From contig JAWZSP010000004.1 in the NCBI GenBank assembly GCA_034401135.1, forward strand, positions 2,666,001-2,730,000: a stretch of DNA of 64,000 nucleotides, written 5' to 3'. A program made the position numbers and the translations under genes. Shown piece after piece: positions 12,648 through 25,583 of this stretch. Numbering within the stretch: the first letter of the stretch is position 1; each line of letters starts with the position of its first letter. Under the pieces are notes generated by a model. The model made no database searches. It was not told the origin of the DNA and saw only the letters and a list, made by a program, of their open reading frames with translations. This stretch comes from Volutella citrinella (taxonomy: Eukaryota > Ascomycota > Sordariomycetes > Hypocreales > Nectriaceae).

Positions 12648-13292
12648 TCATTCTTTGTTGATCTTTTGACGAAGTCCGTTGACCACCTCGTCGACGGCCT
12701 CCATGCTGGCCGCATCGACCTTGCCTGTGGCGTGTCCCTTCTTGGTCAGCTCCTCGGCGACATGGTCCATGGCAGGCTGGTAATTTCGGGTAGCCGAGCT
12801 CAAGGCATAGACGGCTTTGCGGCGGACATCTGAGTGCTCGTCCTCGTTGGTGGCCATGTGCACAAGTTGGGGCAGGCCGCCCATGGCGAGCAGGCGCTCC
12901 TGGGTGCGCTCGTTGTTCTGTACGGCGGTACCGATGCACCACGACGCCATTTTGCGCATCTCCCGCTCCTCATTCTCGAGCTGCTCGATCAGGGGCGTCC
13001 ACAGATTCAGGTTCGCAATGTTGTTGGCGTTGTCAAGGTTCTCGATGAGCTGCTCGAAGTTGTCGAAGGCGATGAGCTTGTCCTCGAGAGAGACCTCGTC
13101 CTTGTTTTCGGACGTAATGAGCTCCATGGACGCTTTCATAAGGTCTGCATCGGAGGGACCACCCATAAGCGATGCAAGGATCTCAGGTGTGAGATCGGTC
13201 TTGGGCTGTTCCGCCGTCGCGGGGTCATTGTTGCTGGCGTCGGTGTTCTGGATGCTCCATTTGAGGAGGTCGTTCAGGCGCTTGTCATCCAT
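12648..13292 (-). CDS. fes1: Hsp70 nucleotide exchange factor Fes1
   Basis: A single exon of 214 aa. Fes1 (HspBP1 family) releases ADP from cytosolic Hsp70 and helps send misfolded proteins for degradation. The N-terminus MDDKRLNDLLKWSIQNTDAS is the family signature. Armadillo-like helical repeats follow (about residues 85-185, with LWTPLIEQLENEE, MASWCIGTAVQNNERTQE and VRRKAVYALSSATRNY). The length matches the fungal family. A longer in-frame reading begins at 13466, but residues before MDDKR do not look conserved, so 13292 is chosen as the start. Actin is divergent, 2.9 kb away. Confidence 0.95.
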   Translation of the reverse strand: MDDKRLNDLLKWSIQNTDASNNDPATAEQPKTDLTPEILASLMGGPSDADLMKASMELITSENKDEVSLEDKLIAFDNFEQLIENLDNANNIANLNLWTPLIEQLENEEREMRKMASWCIGTAVQNNERTQERLLAMGGLPQLVHMATNEDEHSDVRRKAVYALSSATRNYQPAMDHVAEELTKKGHATGKVDAASMEAVDEVVNGLRQKINKE

Positions 13293-16208
13293 GGTGGAAT
13301 TTGGTCTGTACTGGACGTAGCGTAGTGGGAAGAGGGAGCTCGCTCTGCACTGGCTTTTAGTCGTCGTTGATTGAGGATTCGCGAAGCCAGCTGCTGGAGT
13401 TTTCTTTTTTCGTGACCCAGACTCGATTTCAAACAACCCCAGTGATGCCCATTCTGGAATCTTCAAGAACGCATTTTACCTATTTAGGACTAGCTCTCAG
13501 AAGAAGTCCGCACCTCCTGGAAGATTCGATCCTCCGTATGCCGGTCAGCTACCTATTCCTGAGGCCTCAACTGATTTGTTGCTTATGGGTTTTGCGGTGC
13601 CTTGGCACAGGGGAGAGTCTATTGTACTGGGGCTACGTAAAGGTATGTGTAGTCCCGCAATGGTCACTGCACACTCTCACAAGATCCCCGAGGACCGATT
13701 CAGTCGCGTACTTGTGGCAGTGGAGGATGGGTCATTGTGGCTGGGCAGTTGGATTTCATCATAGGTGCCCGCTGCTCAGCAAAAGTGCCCCACCATGACT
13801 TTTGCCCCTCATCGCTGCTTTAACGAGAGCGAGCTATGGGCAAGGAGAGGCGAGCACACGAGGGGATGCAAGGGTTCCGAAAAAAATCATCGGACGAAAA
13901 CGATATGCTCGGGGATTCTGAAAGGGCACTCATGATGACGAGTGTGAGATGCTGAGCAAGTGATGACGCGTCGGCCAACTCCGAGCGTGCAGTCTATCCA
14001 CGTGTGAGTAGTAATTATAGTATCTCGGATGGGCGAAGCTGCAGCAGCTAATCGTCTCATTAGTTGGTGAAAGATGCAGCCTGGTGGGAATTTTTGCATT
14101 TGTGGGAGCGCTCCAATGCTGGCGGCTGACGGGTTGCCCTCCCGAAGCGGGAGCCTTGCTAAGCTCAAGGACGAGGCCCAGCAAGGTGGGTTCCATGGGC
14201 CGGGGTGATGATGGAACGACAAGGGGGTTGGTCGAGAGCAAGATGAGATGAGAGACAGGCGAAGGGAGCAGATTAGGAATTGACGTTGGCGGTGTTCCCC
14301 GGCGAGGCTGGCTCGAACGTCTTGATAGGGGAGCCGGGGAGGCCATTCGCACTTCGGGGACGACCAGCCACAATGTTAGGGGGGAGGAACTCGTTGACTC
14401 TAAGCCGCCACGGAAAGGCATTCGTCGATACGTCGATACGAGGAACGAGTCCCTCAATGGAAGGTCAAGCTAAACGAGCACGGGACTCAGGAGATGAACA
14501 GAAACGCGGGGGCCTGCTTGGCAACGAGCAGGCGGCCATATTGTTCGCTTTTGCGGAGGCAGCAAGCAGATGATTATTGTGATTGCCTTGGACTGATGGT
14601 CTCCGACGCTCCGAGGCGAGCGATGAATCTACGACTACGAAGGATTCTAAGGGGCGTTAGTTGCGATAGTGGAGTGGAACTGGCACTCAATCTGCCAAGC
14701 ACTCCAGAGTGACATGACCTTTTTGCCAGCCTCCTCGGAACGACGGTTTTTAGGACATGCCAGCGGGTCCTGGTCTCGCTCTCCCTGATGGGGATCTGGC
14801 AGAAGCGGCTAATAAGCGTCCGTAGCGGTCAGGGGCTGGAGCAGCGCGACATTCTGTTCAAGCAGGCGAGCAAGCGGTCCGCGTTTGACTGATGGAGGTG
14901 TCAACCAACCAGTAATACTCATTGGAAAGGGCAGCGAGGGAATGTGAGTTTGTGTGTATGCCTTTTGTTAGGGTCCCGTGTTTGTCAGGATGAGCAACCC
15001 GCCGAGCCACCTTGCCGACAGACGAATCCAAAGGCGGCAAAGGAGCATGCCACCGCTGATGGCTACTACTAAAGCAGACGGGGGATGGCTGCTTTGGTGG
15101 TTTGATGGGATGCCTGGCGGCGCACGGTGGTTGGTGTTGAAAGACGGCCCCGTCGGATTACGGGCTCGGCTCAGGTTAGCAGCCAATTGGTGGGGGAGCT
15201 AGATGCTATCTGTGGTGAGGACCAGATGCAATTAATGCTGAAGCCTGCTCGCGGCGCAAGGCTGCAGCATTATGGACTGGCGATGGAGCGGGAGCTGACG
15301 TCGTGCTGGATCTTGCTTGCACAGCTGGTGGCGGCTGGTTGCTGACGACAGCAGGCTGGCTCAGGAGCTCGCGCTCACCCAGAGCTGATAAAATGGGGGC
15401 CTGCCCTGTCCGGCTCTGCGCCCGCATGTTGTCCTCAACTATCTCTGCCTGCCTCTCGAAGAATAGGCCGCACAGATTCGACATTGATCATCGGTCATTG
15501 ATCGATTGACAGCCGTGATTCACTTACTATCAGCCCGTAGCAGAATCAAGTGAAGAAGCACATCCCCCCGACAGCTCGCTCCCAGCCACCACAAGGCACC
15601 ACAACAGCAACCCACGGCCACCGCCACGAGCCAATCAAGTTGTTAAAGCGGCAAGTAAAATTCCCATCTTCCTCCCCAGTGGCCGCGTCCCCCTGGTTTT
15701 CTGCCACCAGCCCGCCAGCCCGCCCAGTCCAGCTCCCTTTTGGGATGTGGCCCCCCAGTCTCCCAGTTGGGTCCGGTGCCAGTTCCAGCGAGCTGTTGGG
15801 TACAGGCCACTGCAGACCAGTACCGACGCGGTAGGCGGTCTCGCCCCCTTGTCTCCCCAGCACCGCCGGCGGGGGGGCCACCTCAGCACATTTGGGGCCG
15901 CCCACAACTTTCCTGTGACAGCGTCGTCGCCCAGCGATACTTCCCTCCTTTCCCCCCCTCCCCCCGTTCTTCTGCTAAACTCCCTCCTCCCATCTTCCGC
16001 CATCTCTTCCCCATCACAACCTCCCCTTACCCAGACTGAGACGCTCGCCTCTGTCTGCCTCATCGCTTTCTAATTTCCGCCTTCTAGTATCTCGTGAGCA
16101 TTTCCTTTCCTCTCGCAAAGCCTCAGCTCTTTTGCTCTTGCTTCTGCTCTGCTGGAACCTCGCCCGCTAAACCCGTTTCTGGACAGCTTTCCACCGTAAT
16201 CCACAGCC
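13293..16208. promoter_or_regulatory. Divergent intergenic region, FES1 / actin, with pyrimidine-rich actin leader
   Basis: About 2.9 kb. The part nearest actin (about 15937-16150) is strongly C/T-rich on the plus strand. Such tracts are typical upstream of highly expressed fungal genes and mark the probable transcription start and leader. The rest has only short overlapping frames with no recognisable product. Confidence 0.55.
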
Positions 16209-17896
<1,688 letters not shown>

Positions 17897-17897
17897 G

Positions 17898-17955
17898 GTA
17901 TGAACCAGGCCACCGCGAACGGCAGTCTGGCATTTTGGAGCTAATGAGCCTACAG
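17898..17955 (+). other. Probable intron in the actin 3' untranslated region
   Basis: A GTATGA donor begins at 17898, one base after the actin TAA. A GCTAAT branch-like site lies near 17940, and a CTACAG acceptor ends at 17955. The 58-nt length and motif spacing match the coding introns of this window. No coding sense requires it, so only transcript data can confirm it. Confidence 0.5.
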
Positions 17956-18410
17956 CAGCTACTCCGACAAACCGAACCCTCCCAGCCCTCACGCAACGAT
18001 GACAAGATCATGGAGGTCGCGGTGGATGCGGAGCCTCGGGCGGTTGGCACGTATCCCAGTCGAGTCTCATGTTTACGAAAAATTTTTGACGTGGTCAAGA
18101 GGGTGGGCCTTGGCTTTTCTCCGAAGAGATGTGACGGCCCCTGTGTAGTAGTCGCATAAGTAATGTGTACCCAGGGGCAGATGTCGAGGTTGATCATACA
18201 AATACTTTTTTGCTTCACGCTTAAAAACTCGATGAAATTGACAAGAAACTGTGACACTTTACTCTTATGAAATTTGCGTTTTGCAAAAACCTGCCACTGC
18301 CTGCGTACTTGTCTACCACTTACCTATTGAATGCTGGCGGACGGAGTCGAAACGCTGAGTTGCACAGTATTGAACAGACATGGGTTTGGGTCGTTGCTTG
18401 ACCCACGAGT
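17956..18410. other. Convergent intergenic region, actin / GGQ factor
   Basis: 3' flank of actin meeting the 3' flank of the release-factor-like gene. It is AT-richer than the coding sequence. No gene seen. Confidence 0.55.
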
Positions 18411-19069
18411 CTAAATTCGCTTCTCTGTAATAATCGGTTGACTCTCGATGGCCGTTGTGCTTTCTGCATCCTGGCCTTGGCTTGATTGTTGCCGATTGGT
18501 CTCTTCCGCCCTGGCAGCTTCCTTCTCCTCCTCCAGCTTCTTGTACTTTCTGCGACTCTTTTTACCAGCGCTGTCGGAGCGCTTCTTCTTCACCTGGCCG
18601 ACGATGGCGGAGCGACTCTGATCGCCATTGTTCAGCTCGTCCAGGCGTTGGGCGAGGAGTTCGCGGGCGTGCTTGCGGTTCTGGTCGCGCGAGCGCGTAG
18701 CCTGGGACTTGACAACGATGCCGGTGGGAATGTGCTTGAGCTGCACGGCCGAGTCGGTCTTGTTCTGGTAGGTTGCAACGGAGAGTAAGTGGTCAGCTCG
18801 CTGAGGCGCGCGCCAGGGGGGGGGGCGATCTCGTTCGGGCGGAGATGCTGCCTTCTTACAATCTTTTGACCACCGGGACCACTGCCCTTTACGTATTTCT
18901 CGTGAATCTCAGACTCGGGTGGAGGCTTGGGACGGGGCGGGAGTGCCTTGGCCAAGGCAGTGGTTGTGCCGACGAATGAACGGGTCAAGAGTGATGCCTG
19001 GGCGCCTGCGTTCGAGTTGAGGAGACTGGGGCGGCAATACGGAGCTTGAAGGAAGAGACGCTGCATCAT
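18411..19069 (-). CDS. Mitochondrial class I release-factor-like protein (GGQ domain, ribosome rescue type)
   Basis: Two exons (19069-18860, 18764-18411) give 187 aa. The protein has the peptidyl-tRNA hydrolysis motif GSGPGGQKI (GGQ at residues 66-68) followed by NKTDSAVQLKHIPTGI. It lacks the codon-recognition domains of a true release factor. A presequence-like N-terminus rich in Arg and Ser and a very basic C-terminal tail (QVKKKRSD..KKSRRKYKK) fit the mitochondrial rescue-factor group that includes yeast Rso55 and human C12orf65. The product should free peptides from stalled mitochondrial ribosomes. The intron falls directly after the GGQ loop. The orthologue within the group is not fixed. 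The start is divergent from the serine palmitoyltransferase subunit gene, 414 bp away. Confidence 0.88.
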
Positions 19070-19483
19070 ACTGGAGCATTGCAGTACATGAGGTGCCGAA
19101 TGCCTTCAACTCCGCTCCGTATGACTTGAGCAGGTTGGAGGGGGAGCCACAAGGCTGTGGACGAGGCTGTTGCGTCAGCCACCAGCCACAGCAAGCTCCA
19201 GTTGCTCCACTCCACATTGTCCCGGACCGCTCGGCGTGGCGTACCGGGGGACGTTTGGGAAATTTCAGTGGTCCAGTCAGATCAGCGTCTCCTGGCTCGT
19301 GGGGGCAAGCGCCTGGGTCCTGCTCCGTACTTTTTGTCTTCCAGCGCCCCGGCTTCACATCAATTCGAGGCCTCCTGATCCCAACACCCTTTGAAATCCG
19401 AACTTCTCTTTGCGCTTGCTCGTGCTCAATTCCGCTACAACAACGACAACAGACGACGCTACCGCGCATCCCGCCCATCCATC
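19070..19483. promoter_or_regulatory. Bidirectional promoter, GGQ factor / SPT small subunit
   Basis: 414 bp between two divergent ATG codons. It must hold both promoters and leaders. No separate gene is visible. Confidence 0.6.
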
Positions 19484-19919
19484 ATGTCCGTGTTTGGCTC
19501 GCTCCGCCGCTGGCTCCGCCTCAAGCAGTACCAGCTCGAGGTGACCTTTGCCGTCTACATGTTCACTCCTTGGGAGAAGTTCTTCTTCAGTGAGTTCTCC
19601 CGCACGCTTCCTCGCTACTGGTGCACTCGAGGCTACTCCCCTGAATCCATCATCCGCTAACGTGTGATCCGTCCCCCTAGGCTCCGTCGTCTTCCTGCTC
19701 TTCAGCCTGACCTTCATCGCCGCCTGCCTCTACCTCCCACACCACATCTCTTTCCTCTTCGGCCGCGCCTGGTACTACATCAACGGCGAGCACATCGATG
19801 TTGCAGAGGCTGCCCGCGAGGTTGTCCGCGAGATGTCTGCAGGCGCTCTGTCTGGCTCAACTGCCGCGTCCGCCACTGCGGTGAAGGAGGCCGCCGGAAC
19901 AGTACTGAGGGAACTATGA
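19484..19919 (+). CDS. Small subunit of serine palmitoyltransferase
   Basis: Two exons (19484-19589, 19681-19919) give 114 aa. The core YQLEVTFAVYMFTPWEKFFF, followed by a hydrophobic segment (about residues 37-55) and LPHHI, closely matches the ssSPT family, where the same Tyr-Met-x-x-Pro-Trp-Glu block precedes the membrane helix. These small ER membrane proteins activate serine palmitoyltransferase, the first enzyme of sphingolipid synthesis, and shape its acyl-CoA choice. The fungal protein has a longer Ala- and Ser-rich C-terminal tail than the animal subunits. The short N-terminus MSVFGSLRRWLRLKQ is basic. The 3' end converges on ELP2. Confidence 0.9.
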
Positions 19920-20306
19920 GCCAAGCCACCGTTCTCGGGGTGTATATATTGTATCATTGTATCGGTATATGATGTGTGCGCGTGCTTGTAGCGGCTAGAT
20001 GTGCGCACCAAGTGGAGTGACGCGGGGAGTGGCATGAACAATGAGAGCCAGCGAGCCAGGGGCTTCACATACATGTACTTAATGACAGGGCGTTCATGGG
20101 GGTTTGAATTGGACGGCATAAACGGCATCCGCGCCAAAGAGTGCGCTTAATATTAATAATACACGCTGATCACTGAAACGCATCCAGCTTGATGATTTCG
20201 TTCTGAACATGTGCGTTTATTCTCTGGTTGCTTCTACCTGACTAGCATTGGCAGGTGCCTCGGGAATAAATCACAGGTTCACGCCGTTGCAGTTATGGCT
20301 TTATAG
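19920..20306. terminator. Convergent 3' flanks, SPT small subunit / ELP2
   Basis: 387 bp between two stop codons. An AATAAA lies at 20265-20270 on the plus strand. No gene seen. The role in polyadenylation is inferred from position only. Confidence 0.35.
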
Positions 20307-22890
20307 TTACCCGCTGCTCGTAAGATAGTCCTGTCCAAACGCATATATCCTGAGGGAGCTATCGTCGCCCGCAACAGCAATCTCATACGGTCGGACGGAT
20401 CCTTCCCGCTCGATCGGTCGCCAGGCAAGCTGGAGTACGGCCTTGGGCAAGCAAAAACTATGCAGGACAATTCGTTAGTAGATGAATAATAATCCAGGTG
20501 CAAGCGGAAACGGGGACTTACTCTTCACAGGCTGGTTTCTCTACGACAACTGACCCGTCCTCCTTGAGCAACACTATTGAGAGGCGACCCGACTCTGTGC
20601 CGACCGCAAGAACTACGACATCCTGGACCATCTGGGGGAGGAAGTCGACCGCCGTGACGGGGACGGCCGTTGGGACGGATGCAACCTGTGCAAACCGCAG
20701 CTTCCCGTCGTCTGCAGTCTTCGCAGCCCACACACGGACTTGCTTGTCTCGTCCTGCTGTGGCAAACATCGGCACCTCGGTTGGCGCCCAGGCTGCGTCG
20801 AGGATCATCCTCGTGTGGCCCTTGGGGTTGGATTGCAGTAGCCTGTATCCGGCGTCATCCTCGGGAGCCCGCTCAAACACGGCCCATTGGCGGTCGCGGC
20901 CCACGCTCAGGAGGTGCCGGTCATCCTTGGAGAAGCGCAGCCGAGTCGTCGTGAGCGAGTGCGCGGTCAGGGGGGGCCGCAGCTCCGTCCAGTTCTTGGT
21001 CTCAAATAGGCGGATCACCGCGTGGTTGGTCGAGCTGGCCTTGCAGGCGCTGGCCACCAGCTGGCCGTCGTTGCTCGCGGCGAGGCACGAAATCTCATAG
21101 CCGTGCCCGTATAGCTTCTCCGATTCGGGCCATAGGGTGTGGCGCGAGAGAGTCTCCTCAAACGGCGGGTGGTCAATCTCGAGGTGGGACTTCTTGACGA
21201 TTGACGCAGGGTCCATTGCGTCTCGATCACGGTCATCCACTGCCTGAATTTCCACGTCATCGTCGACCGCATCGATGGCCTTGTTGGACAGGCCCAGGAC
21301 CGGCATATTGGCCGCGTCGGGCATGTCCTGTACATCTGGGCTCCCGATGCCAGCAAGCCGGCTCAGCATCGACGCCACCGCCTTGGGCTCGCTAAAGACT
21401 CGCATGAGCTTCTCATCCGCGCCCGACACGAACTGAGAGGCCCCGAGGGAGTCTACGCAGTTGAGGTCGTAGCCATGGATCTGGGGCCGAGACATTTCGT
21501 GCCAAGAGCCAGCCTCGGAAGAGGTCCACTTGGTATGAAGCCGCGTCGTCTGATCTGAACTGGTAGATAGCAGGTAGTCTCCGTTCTTGGCCCACGAGAT
21601 GCCTGTGACTGCCCTGGTGTGTCCCGTCACGGCTACGCAGGGCCTCCACGAGTCCTGTGAAGCGTTGTACTCCCATCTTCGCCAGCTGCCGGTGCGGCCT
21701 AGACAGGCAACTGAGGTGCCATCAGGTGACCATAGGCCGGTCCAGAAGCCACCGGTGCTGCCGGTCGCGGTGGTTGCACCCTTCTCCCTACTTATCTCTC
21801 CAAGTCTGGCCATGCTGATCCAGATTCCAGATCCGGAGTCGGCCTGCCAAATGGCCAGCGAGTTGTCTGCCGATGTTGACAGCAGCTGGAGCTTCCCATC
21901 GCCGTGGTTGTACCAGCGGGCGCTGTAGATCCAGTCCTCGTGGCCGAGGAGCAGTGCCTCGAAGCTGACTGAAAAGTCCTTCCCAGCTGAGCTCAGCCGA
22001 TGGGCTTTGTTTGACAGCGATTTACCCGGGAGGTAGGTCTCAGCTGAGGTGTCCGAGTCCTTGGCTGGCAGTACGGGGAGCTCCTTGCCTTGATGCACCC
22101 TCCATATGCGTATGTACTTGTCCTGACTGGCAGATGCGAGCAGAAGATCGCTGTGCGGATTCGAGGTCTCCTTAGCAAAGCTCAAGGATCGGATCCAGCC
22201 TTCATGGCCTGTGAGCGATGCTTGAGCCTCGAACGAAAGCTGGTCCTTGTTGGCCTGCGCCGTGAACAACTGGACGAAAGTCTTTGTACCAGCTGCCGCG
22301 AGAATGAGCACCTCTCCCTCGTCATCGAGATGGCTCAATGCTAGCGCCAGGGGGAAATACTTTGGGGTCGTCTTGAGGGACTGTAGCAGCTCCAGCTTGT
22401 CGTTTTGAAAACTCCAGATGTTTATGGTTGCGTCCGCCGCGCCAGTGGCTATAATCCATCTGGGTTGCGCCGCCTCGACCCGCAGAGTAGCTATGCAGTT
22501 TATTGCGCCAGCGTGCTCTGCTGATGTCTGGATCTTGGCAAAGTCATCTTCTCCGTGGGCCGCCTTCCACACGAGGAGCGTCTTGTCGTCTGAGCCGGAA
22601 ATCAGGTACGTCGAGTCATCCCCATCCACCTCAAGGAGGAAAGACACCGCCTTGACAGTTTCCGTGTGGCCTTTAAGGAGTCTTCTGATACCATTTTTCT
22701 CACTTTGCTGCGGTCTCTGTCAGCAACGGCCCCTGCCTGTTGAATGGGAGTGCCTCACTGATGGGCACCAAAGCGCAATGTTGATGTCGGCGCCAAAGGC
22801 CAGAGCCCCAGCCCGACTCCAATCCGCGACAGCCGTCTGCCGATTGGCCCCCGAGGATAAGTACTCGAACGAGACGGGAGTGCCGCCCAT
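20307..22890 (-). CDS. elp2: Elongator complex subunit Elp2 (WD-repeat protein)
   Basis: Three exons (22890-22759, 22707-20522, 20457-20307) give 822 aa. Elp2 is the double WD40-propeller subunit of Elongator, which with Elp1 and Elp3 adds the carboxymethyl group at uridine 34 of tRNAs. The family N-terminus with GGNRQT-like SSGANRQTAVADW and FGADINIALW is present. Many GH..W-D type repeats span the protein, such as LISGSDDKTLLVW and STSADNSLAIWQ. The small last exon restores the C-terminal blade ending in QLAWRP..AGDDSSLRIYAF. The first acceptor is ambiguous: an AG 9 nt further upstream is also in frame and would add three residues. The start is divergent from URM1, 830 bp away. Confidence 0.95.
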
Positions 22891-23720
22891 GGCTTCAGAA
22901 GTGTCGCACACACTGTTTAAAAAAAAAATGAGTCTGAACGTTGAGAGTATATCGGCCGCTGATTGGCTGCGATGCGACATGGATGCGATCTGGTCCTGCT
23001 GACTAAGGCTTTCACCCACCAGGCCTTGCTCAGATCGATCGATCCTATTCAGGCAATTGGGGCCTGCCTGCTTGCCACCACACCAGGCCTTTCGAGTTGT
23101 GTGAGTGCACTGATGAGAGTAGACTCCATCTGCCGCCCCTCGCGCCCTTGCCATCCCCGGCCGGAACATTGACAACAAATCCCCATGGGCTTTTGCATTT
23201 GCATGAACAATTCAACCCTCCCCCGGACTGATTCCGATTCTTTCCAGAACAACTCACACACACAGCCGGTCAAGCCTCCTCGTGCAGCGGCTTACTGAGG
23301 GATTCCCAGTCAACTCGGCCCGCAACGGCGAAGCCGTTCCATCCCGCAGTCCCGAACCCGGCGCGCAGCGGGTGTAGCCGCCGTCCGATCTCTCATCGTC
23401 CTATCCGTTGCTTCCAGGCTGCCTCCCCGCGGGCTGCACGCTGGTTACTCATACTCCGTTGCTGTGCAGGTTTGCATCTTCAACTTCATCCCCTCTAAGC
23501 GTTACCGGCTCCACAGGCACACGAGGGAAAAGAAAAAAGAAAGGAAGAAGAAAAAAGGAAAAATACGGGGTGTTGAAAAGCATTGCCACGTCCTGCTGCA
23601 CAAAGGAACTCGAGTTTCAGCACGTTTCGCTATAGCCAAGGTGCCATCGTGTCAGCGGCGAGTATCTGCCTTCACAGTTGCACACCCATCCACATCCACA
23701 TCCATATCCACTCCCTCACC
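22891..23720. promoter_or_regulatory. Bidirectional promoter region, ELP2 / URM1
   Basis: 830 bp between divergent start codons of two genes in the same tRNA wobble-uridine pathway. A pure purine run of 41 nt lies at 23523-23563, about 160 bp before the URM1 start and probably inside its leader. No further gene seen. Confidence 0.6.
23523..23563 (+). repeat. Homopurine tract (41 nt)
   Basis: Uninterrupted A/G sequence, mostly A-rich with GGAAGAAG units. It could form triplex or stiff DNA and may exclude nucleosomes in the ELP2/URM1 promoter. The role is inferred. Confidence 0.6.
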
Positions 23721-24546
23721 ATGGAAGCTGCTGTCGAAGGCTCAGCCGAGAGCCCGCAGCTCTCCATCTCCGTCGAGTTCTCGTACGTTCAGCCATGCTG
23801 CCTCTATTTCATTTTTCTGAGCTGTCATGCTACCTCAAATTGCTTGTCGACACACCATCACCCCAAGATCCATTCTTCTTTGCGAAACATTCGCATCGCC
23901 ACACCCCCCCTTCCTCGAATCCTGTCAACTCTTTCATCTCCCAGCCTGTGTACCATCAAACCTCCCCCGAGATCCCCCTGTGCACTTCATTTCCCGTGTT
24001 TGATAGTCTGTCCTCGCTAATTTCGTGAAACTTCACAGCGGTGGGCTTGAGATGCTCTTCTCCAACCAGCGTCACCATTCCCTGGCGATTCCCGCGGCTG
24101 ACAAGGCTGGGAAGCCGTCCAATATCGCCTATCTCATTGAGTATCTGTGTCAGCAAGTCATGGAGGACACCCGCCAAGAGCTGTTCGTTCTGGACAATCA
24201 TCTGTAGGTCCTAGCCTGCTCAACCCAGCCCATCCCTGTCACACCCGGTATTGTTCGCTTGATTGCGCATCCCTACCTTGGAGTTGCCTCATGCCCACTC
24301 CCCTATTAGCTCCAAGTACCGGCATAGGTCGATGCTCTGCATTCGCCCCCGCGCTGCTTTGTCCATGCAGTCAATAACCACCTCTCCCTCCCCTACTCTA
24401 GATCTAGCCGCTGATGATGTGGCTGCAGTCGGCCAGGGATCCTGGTCCTCATCAATGATGCCGACTGGGAACTGGAGGGTGAAGAAGCGTATGAGCTTCA
24501 GAGTGGCGACAATATTCTCTTCGTATCAACTCTACATGGGGGCTAG
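23721..24546 (+). CDS. urm1: Ubiquitin-related modifier Urm1
   Basis: Three exons (23721-23782, 24039-24203, 24429-24546) give 114 aa. Urm1 has the beta-grasp fold and ends in Gly-Gly. It is activated as a thiocarboxylate by Uba4 and serves as sulfur carrier for 2-thiolation of uridine 34 in tRNAs, and as a protein tag. The family block [18 protein letters not shown].. and the end ..FVSTLHGG are intact. The joins are S-GG at the first intron and HL-RPG at the second, both in frame. The introns (256 and 225 nt) are longer than most in the window. Its divergent partner is ELP2. Confidence 0.95.
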
Positions 24547-24768
24547 GCCTCCAGAGTTCGATTTCGGAGGTGTTGGCACGGCATGGCACCGTTCCCCTGC
24601 ACCACACCCAAGTGTCGGGGGACAGATCAAGGAACCCCCTTGACGTAGGTCATCTACTGTAGCATAACAAGCTACTGGACAGGAAGAATCACGATTACCA
24701 CCTGGACCTCATCTAGCCAAGAGCAAACATTCGGCATCATTGTACCCCTCCCCCTCTCCGTTGCCCCT

Positions 24769-25218
24769 TTACGCAGATGAAACAGGGTTCCTGCCGCCCC
24801 AAGTAGCCCTCTGCAGCGCAGTCTTACCGGTGATGCTCTTTCTCTTCAGGTAGGCATTGGTCACAGGGCCAGCCATGCCCCCCCACAGCGCAGAGGACAG
24901 GCTGCCGTGGGCCCTCAAGATGGCGTGCGCCCGATGGGGGACAACAACGGTGAGAGGTGCCGCTGTAGATGCGATGAGACAACGAGAGATCCCGTGCAGC
25001 CCGCGGCCGAGTTCTTCGTGTACGAGGCCGATCTTTGACTTTGGTGTCCTTCACAACCGAGATGCTTGGCCGAGGCGGTGAAAGTCAAGGGGCTTAGCCA
25101 CATGGCCGGATTGAGGAGATTGCAGCACATTGACGCCGCTGAGGCCCGGAGTGAAGACAATGTGGCATGCCGGCAACAGTCCTTCACACGTCAGATTCTC
25201 CCCGTCCTCAGCTGGCCC
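24769..25218 (-). pseudogene. Coding-like frame with one internal stop, product unknown
   Basis: One minus-strand frame runs from 25218 to a TAA at 24769-24771, interrupted only by a TGA at 25051-25053. The 93 codons after the TGA have mostly C- or G-ending codons, like real genes here, and read as a plausible protein stretch (for example GLVHEELGRGLHGISRCL and SSALWGGMAGPVTNAYLKR). I do not recognise the family. Donor-like GTAAGG and GTAAGA sites lie just before 25218 and near 24827. It could be a decayed gene, an exon of an unannotated gene with a short intron covering the TGA, or chance. Confidence 0.25.
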
Positions 25219-25544
25219 TTACCTGTCCTCACCGAGCGGCTGCGCCCCTCTCCTTGGTTGTGTTGTTGCTGCCTGACCAGCGCTGAGGGAGTCAGTCGCG
25301 TTGCCCAACACTCCGCATGACCCTGAATCCTCCGTCTGTTTAGCGTTGCAGGTCACGAATGCGAAGACGATGGCGCGTTATCCGGGTTTTACAACTTCTG
25401 TTACTCCACTTGTTAGGTTTCCTCCTCGACCCAGCACGTAATAGCATCAGCTTCAGACTGTCCGTGTCTGTGTCTGTGTCTGTCAGTCATCCATCCGTTT
25501 CCTGCTCTTGGCGGGGCTGCCAGCCATGTGCGACGCGTGCGGCA

Positions 25545-25583
25545 TTTCTTTCTTTTCTTTTTTTTCCTTTCCTTTCCCTTTTC
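25545..25583 (+). repeat. Homopyrimidine tract (39 nt)
   Basis: Uninterrupted C/T run of CTTT-like units with a stretch of nine T. It lies in non-coding sequence between URM1 and the C2H2 gene. No function is seen. Confidence 0.6.
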
